Shown: piece by piece, positions 11,760 through 21,572 of the stretch | Numbering within the stretch: position 1 is the first letter of the stretch | Layout: each line of letters begins with the position of its first letter | Source: Silene latifolia | Taxonomy: Eukaryota > Streptophyta > Magnoliopsida > Caryophyllales > Caryophyllaceae | Assembly: GCF_048544455.1 (NCBI RefSeq) | Contig: NC_133532.1 | Coordinates: 14,324,948-14,388,947 of the forward strand | DNA: 64,000 nt | Direction of reading: 5' to 3' | Notes under the pieces: generated by a model | What the model saw: the letters and a program-made list of their open reading frames with translations, nothing else | Told to the model about the DNA's origin: nothing | Database searches by the model: none | Program-made: the position numbers and the translations under genes

Positions 11760-12996
11760 AATACAATTTTTTTTTGTTTTCAACTTCATTTATTCTTCTT
11801 CGTTCTTAATTTCTTATGTATTCAATTTTTTTTTATTTCGAATACATATAATAGTACTCCATATGAAATATCTTGAAATTATTAACTTATAGTTAATGCG
11901 TATTTTTTTATTGTAGTTTTTTTTTTGAGTTAATTAAATTTCCTAATGGAATATGGATGGATTTTTAAAGTAAATAAGTGAATTAAATTAATGCAATATA
12001 ATAATAAATTGGATAATCCACGTCATATTAGTTTGCCAAGTCACATGTTATTGTATACGTGGCTTTTTTTCATCCAATGTGGCATTGTCTATGTGGCATT
12101 TTTAGGCTAGCCTTTTAATAGTATTTATAGATCTAGACTTTTATAATATTGTATAAATAAATAATCAAGTAATCAATATAGATGAATTAATATTTACCAA
12201 TAAAAAATCGACATGTGGATTAAAACTAAAAGTTCTAAGTAGCCTTTTAACTATATTGTATAGATAACAAAAAAAAATTGTTTTCAACTTCATTTATTCT
12301 TCTTCGTTCTTAATTTCATGTATTCGGTTTTTTTATTTCAAATACATATAATACTAATCCCTATGAAATATCTTGAAATTATTAACTTATAGTTAATGCT
12401 TATTTTTTTATTGTTGTTTTTTTAGTTAATTAAGTTTAAAGCTAATGGAATATGGGTGGATTTTTAAAGGAAATACGTGAATTAAATTAATGCAATATAA
12501 TAATAAATTGATAATCCATGTCATATTAGTTTGCCAAGTCACATTGTTATTGCGTACGTGGCTTTTTTTCATCCCAAGTGGCATTGTCTACGTGGCTTTT
12601 TAGGCTATCCTTTTAATAATGTTTTATAGATACAGTTTTTTTTGTTTTTAACTTCATTTATTCTTCTTCGTCCTTAATTTCTTATGTATTCAAATTTTTT
12701 ATTTCGAATACATATAATACTACTCCATATGAAATATCTTGAAATTATTAACTTATAGTTAATCCGTATTTTTTATCGTAGTTTTTTTAGTTAATTAAGT
12801 TTAAAGTTAATGGAATATGGATAGATTTTTAAAGGAAATAAGTGAATTAAATTAATGAAATATAATAATAAATTGGTAATCCATGTTATATTAGTTTGCC
12901 AAGTCAAATTGTTATTGTATACGTGGCTTTTTTTCTTCCCATGTGGCATTGTTTACGTGGCATTTTTAGGCTAGCCTTTTAATAATATTTTATAGA
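11760..12996 (-). repeat. Tandem copies of a Helitron-like 5' end
   Basis: Three units of about 360-370 bp (about 11760-12127, 12268-12628, 12640-12996) share the marker CAACTTCATTTATTCTTCTT at one side and the sequence GGCTAGCCTTTTAATA followed by TATAGAT at the other. Between units 1 and 2 is a shorter piece with the related end AGCCTTTTAACTATATTG. Similar ends occur near 10870 and 11350. Read on the minus strand every unit opens with TCTATA and AAAAGGCTAG, so several 5' ends seem to share one 3' end at 8927. Confidence 0.75.
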
Positions 12997-13174
12997 TTAG
13001 ATGTTTAGTTCAAGCCTTTCATTATTGATCGATTAGACTAAAACGAAGACCAAGACTTATAAACCATTTCTAACACACCATCCTTGTGGATTCGACACCC
13101 TACTTCCCTACTACATAGTTTGGTTGTACGGTTAATTTGTTTGATAGGCTTGGGCGACAAAAGCCTTATCAAAA

Positions 13175-13192
13175 TGGCGCCGTTGCCGGGGA
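13175..13192 (+). other. Primer binding site, tRNA-Asp type
   Basis: TGGCGCCGTTGCCGGGGA, identical to the site of the Athila element at 4432-4449 but on the opposite strand. It follows an LTR end ending in TTATCA by a few bases. Confidence 0.85.
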
Positions 13193-13360
13193 TGGTGCAC
13201 AGTTAGATATAAGTATTAGTCTAAGTTTCAGGACAGTCATTTAATCGCTTTTCAAAATATAAAAAGAAAAAAAATTGAATATTTGGGAAAAAGAAAAAAA
13301 TAGGTTATTTGTTCATTACTTGCATATTTAGATAATTGTTAGTCACTTGCATTTAAACCT

Positions 13361-13837
13361 TTGCATTCAATAATGTCTTCATCCATGACTTTTGGCGATT
13401 ATAATATACCCGATCCTATGCTTTCTTATTCTCCCATTAACATTGGAGTTTTTAAAGGCCATGATTTTGATATTGATCCGGAGTTTATTATGTCAATTAG
13501 TCGGGATGCCTTTCATGGATTTGAGAGTGAGGATGTGCTTGATCATCTTAGAACTTTTGAGGATTTGTGTGGTCTAGTGAGAAGGGAGGGAGTGCCTAAT
13601 GAAACCATAAAAGTTCTTCTTTTTCCATGTTGCCTTAAGGAAAGAGTTGGGAAATGGTTGTACTCGCACCCTTCTAATACCTTCTCTTCTTGGAATGATT
13701 TAGCTAAAGCCTTTCTTTACAAATATTTCCCACCTTCTAAGACCTCTAAGTTTAGATACGACATCCTTACCTTTCAATTCAACAAGGTGAGTTTGAAGGT
13801 TTTAGTGAGTCATGGGAGAGATTTAAAGGGCTTTTGA
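13361..13837 (+). CDS. gag: Athila-type gag region, N-terminal part
   Basis: The frame encodes the gag core in the usual order: FHGFESEDVLDHLRTFEDLC, then VLLFPCCLKERVGKWLYSHP, then SWNDLAKAFLYKYFPPSKTS. This is the same capsid domain as in the element at 3226-4272, but clearly diverged from it. Further gag-like sequence follows to about 14400, including a CESCG-type cysteine motif near 14205. It belongs to a broken retrotransposon. Confidence 0.75.
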   Translation: MHSIMSSSMTFGDYNIPDPMLSYSPINIGVFKGHDFDIDPEFIMSISRDAFHGFESEDVLDHLRTFEDLCGLVRREGVPNETIKVLLFPCCLKERVGKWLYSHPSNTFSSWNDLAKAFLYKYFPPSKTSKFRYDILTFQFNKVSLKVLVSHGRDLKGF

Positions 13838-14401
13838 GTGCTTGTTCCCATCATGGAATCCCCTCTTGACTAACTACCTTAATCTTCTTTCAAAATTTGC
13901 TTCCATATAATAGAGATTTGATCATAATGGCTTCTAGAGGAAAATTTGATGATTTGGATGCTAAAGAAGCTTATGACTTGATTGAGAGAATGACTAGAGC
14001 CGATGAGGAGTGGGGATTTGATAGAGTGGTACCTAAGGGAGACCCACAAGTTAGAGTCAACCCGGATATTCATTCATTGCTTGATGACTTGACTAAGAAG
14101 GTAAACTGTTTGCTTTTTGACAATGTGCATAACCTTCTATCTCAACATGTTTCCTTCCTCCCTATGAATATGTGTGGTGTGCATGACTTTTCATCTACTT
14201 GTGAATCATGTGGAGTAGGACATACTTTTCAAGTTTGCCCTTCATATGCTTATTCCCCACCCCCTTTGGATTTGGATTTGATGAATGATGTCAATAATAT
14301 GCTACCACCTAACAAACACTTGTCACACTATTCTTCTCGTCCAATTTCACCTCTTAGAGACCAACTCACACCTCAAAATGTGAATTTTAAGATATCAAGT
14401 A

Positions 14402-15045
14402 ATGGTAGCTAGTGAGTTGGAGTTTATGAGGTTTGATGATGATTATGGTTTTCTTGATACAAGTTGTTCTCTTGTGGAGAGTGATTCAAATGACCTTTAT
14501 TTGATTGACTTAGAGTGTGTGACATTTGATGAAAATCTTGAGAATGTGATTTGTCTTGATGATTGTGTCACGGGAATGAAAGAGCTCTCATGAGGAATAT
14601 GACATCCCCTTGCCTTGAGGATGTTTGTATTCCTAACTTGGTCAATGAAAAGAATGATAATTTTGAGAGTTCTTGTGACAAAGGACTTGTGGACATTATT
14701 ATTGATCACCTTGATGAAGAATGGGATGTCGTTAATGATCATAAAGAGCCTATTTTAGAGAAATTTGAGGTTTTTCATTATGTTGAGGATGAACCTCTTA
14801 TCTCCATTGATTGTGTTGACCTTATTTCTCTTACCCCTTCATTTGAACTCATGGTTATTGATGAGGATTGTGATAATCCTAGTATAGAGGATGCTTTGAC
14901 TTTTGGTTTGTCACTTGATAGTGATTTGTTGGAGAGTCTTAAGAGTGGAGACATGGACATCACCCCTAGGGAAAGTTTGAAAGGGGAGAGTGATGTTTCG
15001 ATTGACTTTAAAAGTTTTTATCCTCTTCCTTTGAATTTGAAATAA
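14402..15045 (+). other. Acidic coding-like region of the deleted Athila element
   Basis: Overlapping frames encode a protein strongly enriched in Asp, Glu, Ser and Leu with many Cys, such as DSNDLYLIDLECVTFDE and SLDSDLLESLKSGDMD. No known domain is recognised. It sits between gag and the purine tract, where protease and polymerase would be in a full element. It may be a gag-pol spacer region retained by deletion of pol. It is not a host gene by any sign I see. Confidence 0.45.
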
Positions 15046-15519
15046 AGTGACAAATCTTGGCGTGATGATGATATATTTGGTGTTCACTTCTTGCCTCACA
15101 AGCCTCTTACTAGTCGGCTTCTTCTTTCTTGGTTTTATGGATGGTCTTATTTGGTTGTTAAGATGCATTATGAGTTATGACCACTTTATTGAGAATTGGT
15201 CCTCTACATTTGATAAGTTAAAGAGATCTTTGAAGGGATTTTTAAATGACTATCTTGTAGTTGTGTTTTAGTGTAGGTATCCTTGTCTGCTCCTTTTTGT
15301 GTTTGTTTTGTTGTTTTATGTGTGTATGTACTCCTCTTGTGTGCTTCAAGAACCAACAAAAAGGCGGTGAGTTGAAGTAGAAGATTCAAGGTTACTTCAT
15401 CTAATGGAATAACCGAAGAATGAGTTTGAAACACTAAAATTCTTCACTCACCCTTTCTCTTTTTTGGCCTCCCTTGTTCTTAGACATTGGGGACAATGTC
15501 AAATTTAAGTGTGGGGAGG

Positions 15520-16029
15520 TTTGTTATTGTTGGTTTGGATGAAGTTGTTGGAATTTGAATTGATATTGGTGGTATTGGTCCCTTGTGGATATTTGTTGTG
15601 AAGTTGGAGTGTTGGTAGGTTTTTTTTTTTTTTTTTTTTTTTTTATAGATTCTTTCGTACTTTTATTGTGCTTATATTTTTTAAAATCCTAAAAATTTTA
15701 AAAAAATCAAAAGTCTCAAAAACATGTAATTTACTTTCAATAATTTTGCTTACTTTCTTTGATTTAGTTATTATTCTAGTTTCCAACTTTTGTGAAAAGA
15801 ATTAGTTTTAAACATTTGAACCAGCACTTTAATATTGTGTATAGTCAGATTTTGTGTCATGGGACGTTTAGGGAGTGAGTTCTCTTCAACCATCACCACC
15901 TCCCGTGATGTGATATGACTTGATTAATTGACTAGGTGACATTGTTTGACTTTGTAGCATGACACCCAAAAATACTTTTAACCAATAAATTTTAAATATT
16001 TATTTCAAAAAATTTGTGACGTGAAAATG
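15520..16029. other. Tail of the deleted Athila element, no gene
   Basis: After the purine tract lies non-coding DNA with a 27-base run of T (about 15619-15645) and A+T-rich stretches. No 3' LTR matching the remnant at 12998-13170 is recognisable. The last 16 bases (16014-16029) are the first copy of the target duplication of the LINE tail that follows. Confidence 0.5.
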
Positions 16030-16575
16030 TTTTTTTTTTTTTTTTTTGAGAAAAGAAGAATTCATTAATAGAACGCCTTACGGCACTTACAAAGATTAAG
16101 CATAATCGAAAACAAATCTAATGGAAACCAAAGAAAAATAATTTTCTTATAAACTAGGGATCTCAAAACAGCATCTGACAATTCGGCTCGTCCTATTATC
16201 GCTATCTTCATGTAGCTTTTGAGGGGATCCTTCGTTTGATTTATGAGATAAAATTTACCTCTAACTGGTTCCAAAGATCGTTGACAAATCACTTTTACCC
16301 TTTGAAAGAACACGCTGCAAAACCATCTACGAACTACTCTTGACTATATTACTGATGAAACTAAAACCACGAATAAATGGAAAACCCCCGAAATAAGGGA
16401 CGGAAAAACGATTCTCACCAAAAGGGAGACTTTTATTGAATAGAAGATAGGTATGCATACTATTGATTAAAATTTGAAACAATTTTGGGGCTTATCATCG
16501 ATCGATTGATAATCAATAGGAGCCCATGTATAATTTGATGGAGGCTAGGGTTTTTAGAGAGAGTTTTTTGAAAGG
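16030..16575 (-). mobile_element. 5'-truncated LINE tail with target duplication
   Basis: Read on the minus strand this ends in a poly(A) run (T run at 16030-16046) and carries a C-terminal coding remnant (about 16313 to 16065) ending LCKCRKAFY, as in plant L1-type LINEs. It is flanked by perfect 16-bp direct repeats TTGTGACGTGAAAATG at 16014-16029 and 16576-16591, the mark of target-primed reverse transcription. The insert is 546 bp, so only the last part of a LINE was copied. It lies about 230 bp upstream of the importin-like start codon. Confidence 0.75.
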
Positions 16576-16659
16576 TTGTGACGTGAAAATGTTTTTAATT
16601 ACCAAGGAAACCTCAGAGTGTTTTGAAATGTTGAAATGCTGAAATTTACCCTCCCGTGA

Positions 16660-16802
16660 TGTCTATACTATAAATTTGATGTACTATAAATTTGCCGCGC
16701 ATTCTTCATTCGCTCTTTCATTCATTTCTTTCCTCATTACTTCTCCGATTATCGTCGCAACATCTTCTCTCTCTCTCTTTAGGGTTTCTAATTTCTCGAA
16801 AC
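16660..16802 (+). promoter_or_regulatory. Promoter and leader of the importin-alpha-like gene
   Basis: Two TATA-like boxes lie in a 15-bp direct repeat, ACTATAAATTTG at 16668-16679 and again at 16683-16694. A CT-rich leader follows (16762-16780) with a telobox in reverse orientation (TAGGGTTT, 16780-16787), a motif common in leaders of growth-linked plant genes. The start codon is at 16803. The transcription start is not determined; about 16715 is a guess from the second box. Confidence 0.5.
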
Positions 16803-19800
16803 ATGTCGCTAAGGCCAAAAGAAAGGGTAGAGCCACGGCGCAGCATTTACAAGGTGGCAGTCGACTCCCATGAAGGAAAGAGCCATGGGGAGGATGACAT
16901 GGTTGAGATTCGAAGAAACCATCGCGAAGAAAACTTGAAGAAGAAACCTCGTGAAGATCTTCAAGGCTCTTCTGCCGCCGTCAACACTACCTTCGACAAG
17001 AAGGTAGCTGATTCTTACTACTCTGTTTTTTATTTTATTTTTATTTTTTTTGTTTACTGTTTGATTTTATTTTAGGATTGTTCGCTGTTGATTTATTTTG
17101 TTCTAGGATAGTTTCGATTATTGTTAGTTCTGTAATTAATTGATTGATTGTTAGATAGGGTTTGATTTCGGTAATTTAGGATTGTTTGGATGATTGTTAG
17201 TTCCGTGACTAGTTTGTTAGAGTTTGACTTCAGCGCTTAACTTATAAATGTGCAGCTCCTTAACTTGTAAATGTAGCAAATTGATCCCATAAGTTTCTCT
17301 TAGTGTGCAATTAATCACATATCTTATTTTTAAGAATAAAATTTGCTAATTAAATATTTACTATTATTGAAAATCAAATTATTGATTAACTTTTAATCCT
17401 AAAATTCTTGATTATTGAAAATCTTGTTCAAATATATTTTTTTTTTTTTTTTTTTTTTTGGTGAAAAATGTTCATGATATGAGAACAGTTAATGAAGTTA
17501 CATAACCAAATTTTTGTTTATATTAAATTTGGTTCGCACTTTTCGTTGAATATGTAAATATTATATTTAATTTTTAATAAATATAGTTAAAATAGTTTTA
17601 TAATAGAAAATAATAGAATTTAGTTTTAAAAATGGTAAAAAACTTGATTTGTGTTTAATTGCACATTTTTGAAAAACTTAGGGGGCTGATTTACACATAG
17701 TGCATAAGTTATTGGGGTAATTTGCTGCATCCCCGATTTTTTTATTGATAAGTTTGTTAAGGTTTGATTTTGGCGTTTTATTGTCATTTATGATTGTTAG
17801 CATGATTGTTTCTTCTGTGATTGATTAGTCTTTTAGGGTCTGATTTCAGCGCATTATGTTGATTAAGGATTGCTTTGATGCTAATTATTACGTAATTATT
17901 TGATTGATGCCTTGTTAGGGTTTTTGTTTGATGATTCGATTTCTGTAGATTGTTTGGATGATTGCTAGTTCTGTGATTATTTGGTTCATTGTTTGACAGG
18001 GTTTGATTTCGGCGCGTTATATACTTATATATCTGTTTGAGGATTGTTTGGATGATTTTTAGGGTTTTTCTGTTGATTTTTGTAGATAGATGACATCCAA
18101 CAGATGGTTACTGGTATTTACTCTGATGATCCAGCTGAGCAACTCAAGTTTACTACTCACTTCCGCAAACTGCTTTCCATAGGTTTGCTACCACCAGTTT
18201 ATGTAATATTAAATGAGAAATTGTACTGTTCATGTATTATATGGAGCTCATGATTATCTCTGTGTTTGAGAGAATAAGTAGAATTTGAAAACTGAAATAT
18301 ATGTTTAATGGTTTATCGCGATAATCTATTAATTTGGATTGGTCAAACTAATTGGGAAATGAAAGTTTTTTTTATTATATCTTAATGATTCATTTGATAA
18401 ACCTAATAGTTGCATGATTGATTATCTGTGTGCATCTTTAAGTTTGGTTACCTTACTTTAGACACCTTTTTGTTTGGATATTGGGATGAGGAATTAGTTT
18501 CTTTGACGGGTTATATGATTGGTTGGCTTCTTAATTTGCTGATTGCTTCTGCTACAGAACACAATTCTCCTATTGAGGAAGTTGTTCAATCTGGAGTGGT
18601 TCCTCGTCTTGTTGAATTTTTGGGCAGAGATGATTACCCTCAACTTCAGGTTTGTTTTATTGACCACTGCTGCTACATTCCTGTGATTGAATTCAATGAC
18701 AATTCCGCTGATTACTTGCTCGGTTCAGTTTGAGGCAGCTTGGGCACTTACAAACATTGCTTCTGGGACATCTGAGAACACCCGGACGGTCATTAATCAT
18801 GGAGCTCTACCTCTTTTTGTCAAACTTCTTGGTTCACTGAGTGATGATGTTCTTGAGCAAGTGCGTTTGAATGCTTGCTTTCATACATATACTATCTCTC
18901 TTTTATATCAGAGTACTAAAATCACATCGTAATCCTTTACAATATGGGGGTTGCGGCGTGTAGTTAACCATGAAATTTAAGCATTGGTCTTTGTAATATT
19001 AAATATTGATGCTGGATATGGGTTGTTTGAATTTTTTCGTAGCTAGTCTTTTTAAATTTCTTGGTTGATGGATATGGCTAACTACTAACTAGTTTATACT
19101 TGTGATTATTACTGTGTTTACCAATTACTTGATTATCTAAATATTGTTTGTGCTTGATTAGCTTCTTTGTCACTTCAGGCTTTAGGTAATACTGCCGGGG
19201 ATTCACCAAAATGGCGTGATTATGTCCTTTCTCTAGGCGCATTACCGCCATTATTGGCTCTGTTCAATGAGAATGACAAGCTACCTGTGTTGCGAAAGTC
19301 CACATGGACCTTGTCAAACTTCTGCAGAAGCAAGCCACGACCATCATGTGAACAGGTTTCTCTCTTTAGCTTGTTCTGGAAGAACTCCATTTGTTTCTCG
19401 ACGGTGAAATGATTGTTACAGCTAACCTTACTTATGTTTAAACTGTATTTCGCAGACAAGTGATACTCTTCCAGTCCTTAAGCGGCTTATCAATTCAGTT
19501 GATGACGAAATCCTTAAAGATGCTTGCTCGGCATTGTCATATCTATCTGACGGTTCAGATGAAAAGATCCAGTTGGTAATTGACGCCATGGTAGTCCCTC
19601 GTCTGGTGGAGCTTTTACTGTAAGGGTTACATTACGCTTTCATGTTGTGTTTTATTTTGTTTGTTGAACCCCATTGTACGTCTTACCACGCCATTGAACT
19701 TGCAGTCATCCTTCTCCATCTGTTATCATACCTGCTCTTCAAACAGTTGGAAATATTGTCACTGGTGATGAAATCAAGACTCAGGTAGTGCTCCGTCTGC

Positions 19801-21361
19801 TTTTCTATTTTATAATAGCAGTTTTTGGCTCACATCCAGACTCAGCCAGTGATTTTTCTTTCGCGTTTCCCTCACATTTGAGGGTTTGACAACTTTCATT
19901 GAACTTTCCCTTGTCTGAATGTGTCATCCCCAGTATCTCATTGATCAGCCTCAGTCACTTCCCAATCTCCTCAGTTTACTGACTCAAAATCACTCGAAAA
20001 GCATAAAGAAAGAAGCATGCTGGATCATTTCAAACATCACCGCTGGGAATAGGGATCAGATTGAGGCAAGCAGTTTTCTGATAATATTACGTGCCTTTCT
20101 GCTTCTCCTCTTTGCTACCTTATACACAAACAGACAAGTTACTCCTTCCCCATCTTTCTCCTGTTTTGGTTTTGTGCATTTAACTCCTGACACACCCTGG
20201 AAAAGTTGCAGGCTGTTATTTCTGCTGGCATAATAGGTCCTCTTGTCAAACTGCTGCAAGACGGGGAATTTGAAATTCAGAAAAAGGCTGCTCGGGCTAT
20301 TTCAAATGCTACTCGTGGAGGCTCTCACGGCCAAATTAAGTATGCTGCTGTTATCTTTATTGTTCCAACAGATATTTCTTCTTACCTATTTTGCAGTCTC
20401 GTTAAATTTTGCACAAATACTAATATACAACCATCATAAATTTAATCGAGCTTATGTGTATTTTTTTCGAGCTTTTATAACTTTTGATTTAAAAAGTTGA
20501 GCTTATATATACTATTCTTGAATTTCATTATAGTTTTTTAGAATCAATATTTTTATAATGGAGCTCAAGTTCTTTCTAATAAAGCTCGTAATGTATAGGT
20601 CTAAGCTCAAATAATTCATTATAAAGCTCGGATTCTTTACTATACAACCAATACAACTGGTTGTATAGTCTACTTACTGAATTTTGTTGGTCAAAAGTCT
20701 TGGTGAATTGTTTGTACACTAAATAAAATAGCAACATATTTACCCTAGAAATGATGATATTGAAACAACAATTTTTTTTACAAATGTCATATTTTAGAAA
20801 TGGTCAAAGTGACGCCAACTAATAGACAAATTCGATTGGGTGAAGTAAATTTGGGATAGATGTTTTATTTTTTTCCTGGATACATATGGATGTTATCATA
20901 CGGTGTATATCTTTTCATAGTAAAAAAAAATGGTCAAATGAGAGGACGATAAATAATGGAGTCTGGCCGGTGACAACAGCTAAAATGTTTCTCTGCCACT
21001 CAGGTTCTTGGTAGAACAAGGATGTATGAAGCCACTATGTGATTTGCTGAAGGTCCCTAATCCTAGGATTGTTGCAGTCTGCTTGGAAGGTCTTAAGAAT
21101 ATACTGAAGGTTGGGGAAGCTGAGAAGAATCTAGGAAGCACTAGAGGTGTGAATGTATTTGCTAATGCAATTGTAGCCTGTGAAGGTATAGATACGATTG
21201 AGAACTTGCAGATGCATGGCAACAAGGGTATCCGGGCGAAGGTCCGTGAATTGCTGGAGACATATTGGGATGAATATGATGAGGATGAGGAAGCATTCCC
21301 TTCAGCTGATGCCTCTCAAAATGAGTTTCCACTTGGAGGAGATAGATGTTCCATAAGGTAA
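16803..21361 (+). CDS. Importin-alpha-like nuclear import receptor, ten exons, altered NLS groove
   Basis: Importin alpha binds nuclear localisation signals and links cargo to importin beta. Exons: 16803-17003, 18086-18182, 18558-18649, 18729-18860, 19179-19355, 19456-19619, 19706-19784, 19934-20065, 20212-20339 and 21004-21361. All phases join, giving about 519 residues (family about 530). The N-terminus is an importin-beta-binding domain ([28 protein letters not shown]); armadillo repeats fill residues 85-470 and an acidic tail follows. The intron after exon 8 starts with GC. Oddities: W135, W217 and W344 of the WxxxN ladder are kept, but the AVW before A175 is absent, S258 stands for W (TCG, 19528) and R386 stands for W (CGG, 20293). 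The basic patch after EG in the binding domain is reduced to KSHG. The frame is open, so it is either a diverged paralogue or a young pseudogene. Confidence 0.85.
20066..20211 (+). other. GC-AG intron of the importin-alpha-like gene
   Basis: Exon 8 ends ATTGAG and the intron opens GCAAGC, closing with TTGCAG before GCTGTTATT. Only this GC donor keeps the conserved protein (RDQIEAVISAG) in frame. GC-AG introns are a small minority in plants but are spliced by the major spliceosome. Confidence 0.75.
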
Positions 21362-21367
21362 TTAATA

Positions 21368-21572
21368 CTCCCTCCGTCCCAGTCACTTGTTGTCCTTTGG
21401 TTTTGGCACAAAAACCAAGGAAAGGGGATTAGGCCAATTACTAAATGACAAGTGGATTAAGTTGAGTGTGAATGATCAAATTACTCATCAAATTCATTCT
21501 TAAAATAGAAAGGACAACAAATGACTGAGACACCCTAAAATGAGAAGGACAACAAATGACCGGGTGTCCTAT
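21368..21572. mobile_element. Stowaway-like MITE, copy A
   Basis: It starts CTCCCTCCGTCCC after TA and shares its whole length with the copies at 43678 and 45637 (markers GTTGTCCTTTGGTTTTGGC and AGAAAGGACAACAAATGAC). The right inverted terminus is lost here, so this is the most decayed of the three. It begins six bases after the stop codon of the importin-like gene, so it probably forms part of that 3' untranslated region. Confidence 0.8.

Larger units (their letters stand above)
8927..12996 (-). mobile_element. Helitron-like cluster, non-autonomous
   Basis: On the minus strand the segment starts TCTATAAAATATTATT at 12996 (preceded by A) and ends in CTAG (8930 to 8927, followed by T). Just before the CTAG is an 8-bp-arm hairpin (ACCCGTGA / TCACGGGT, 8937-8956). 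TC start, CTRR end, a GC-rich hairpin close to the 3' end and insertion between A and T are the hallmarks of Helitrons, which move by rolling-circle replication. No RepHel protein is visible, so it would be non-autonomous. The 5' end occurs several times (see the repeat at 11760-12996). The assignment rests on termini only. Confidence 0.5.
12998..16013 (+). mobile_element. Athila-type LTR element, internally deleted
   Basis: A 5' LTR remnant (12998 to about 13170, ending AAAGCCTTATCA) is followed by a tRNA-Asp primer site (13175-13192), an Athila-type gag (about 13360-14400), an acidic coding-like region (14402-15045) and an Athila-type purine tract with GTGTGGGGAGG (15509-15519). Protease, reverse transcriptase and integrase are absent between gag and the tract, so this looks like a non-autonomous derivative. 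It is a broken fossil with a few breaks in gag. Its LTR is cut by the Helitron-like end at 12996 and no 3' LTR is recognised. Confidence 0.7.

Noticed and set aside
18428-18733. Stand-alone 101-codon frame in the importin-like gene
   Set aside because: It reads through intron 2 and exon 3; splice sites at 18557 and 18650 explain it as part of the spliced gene.
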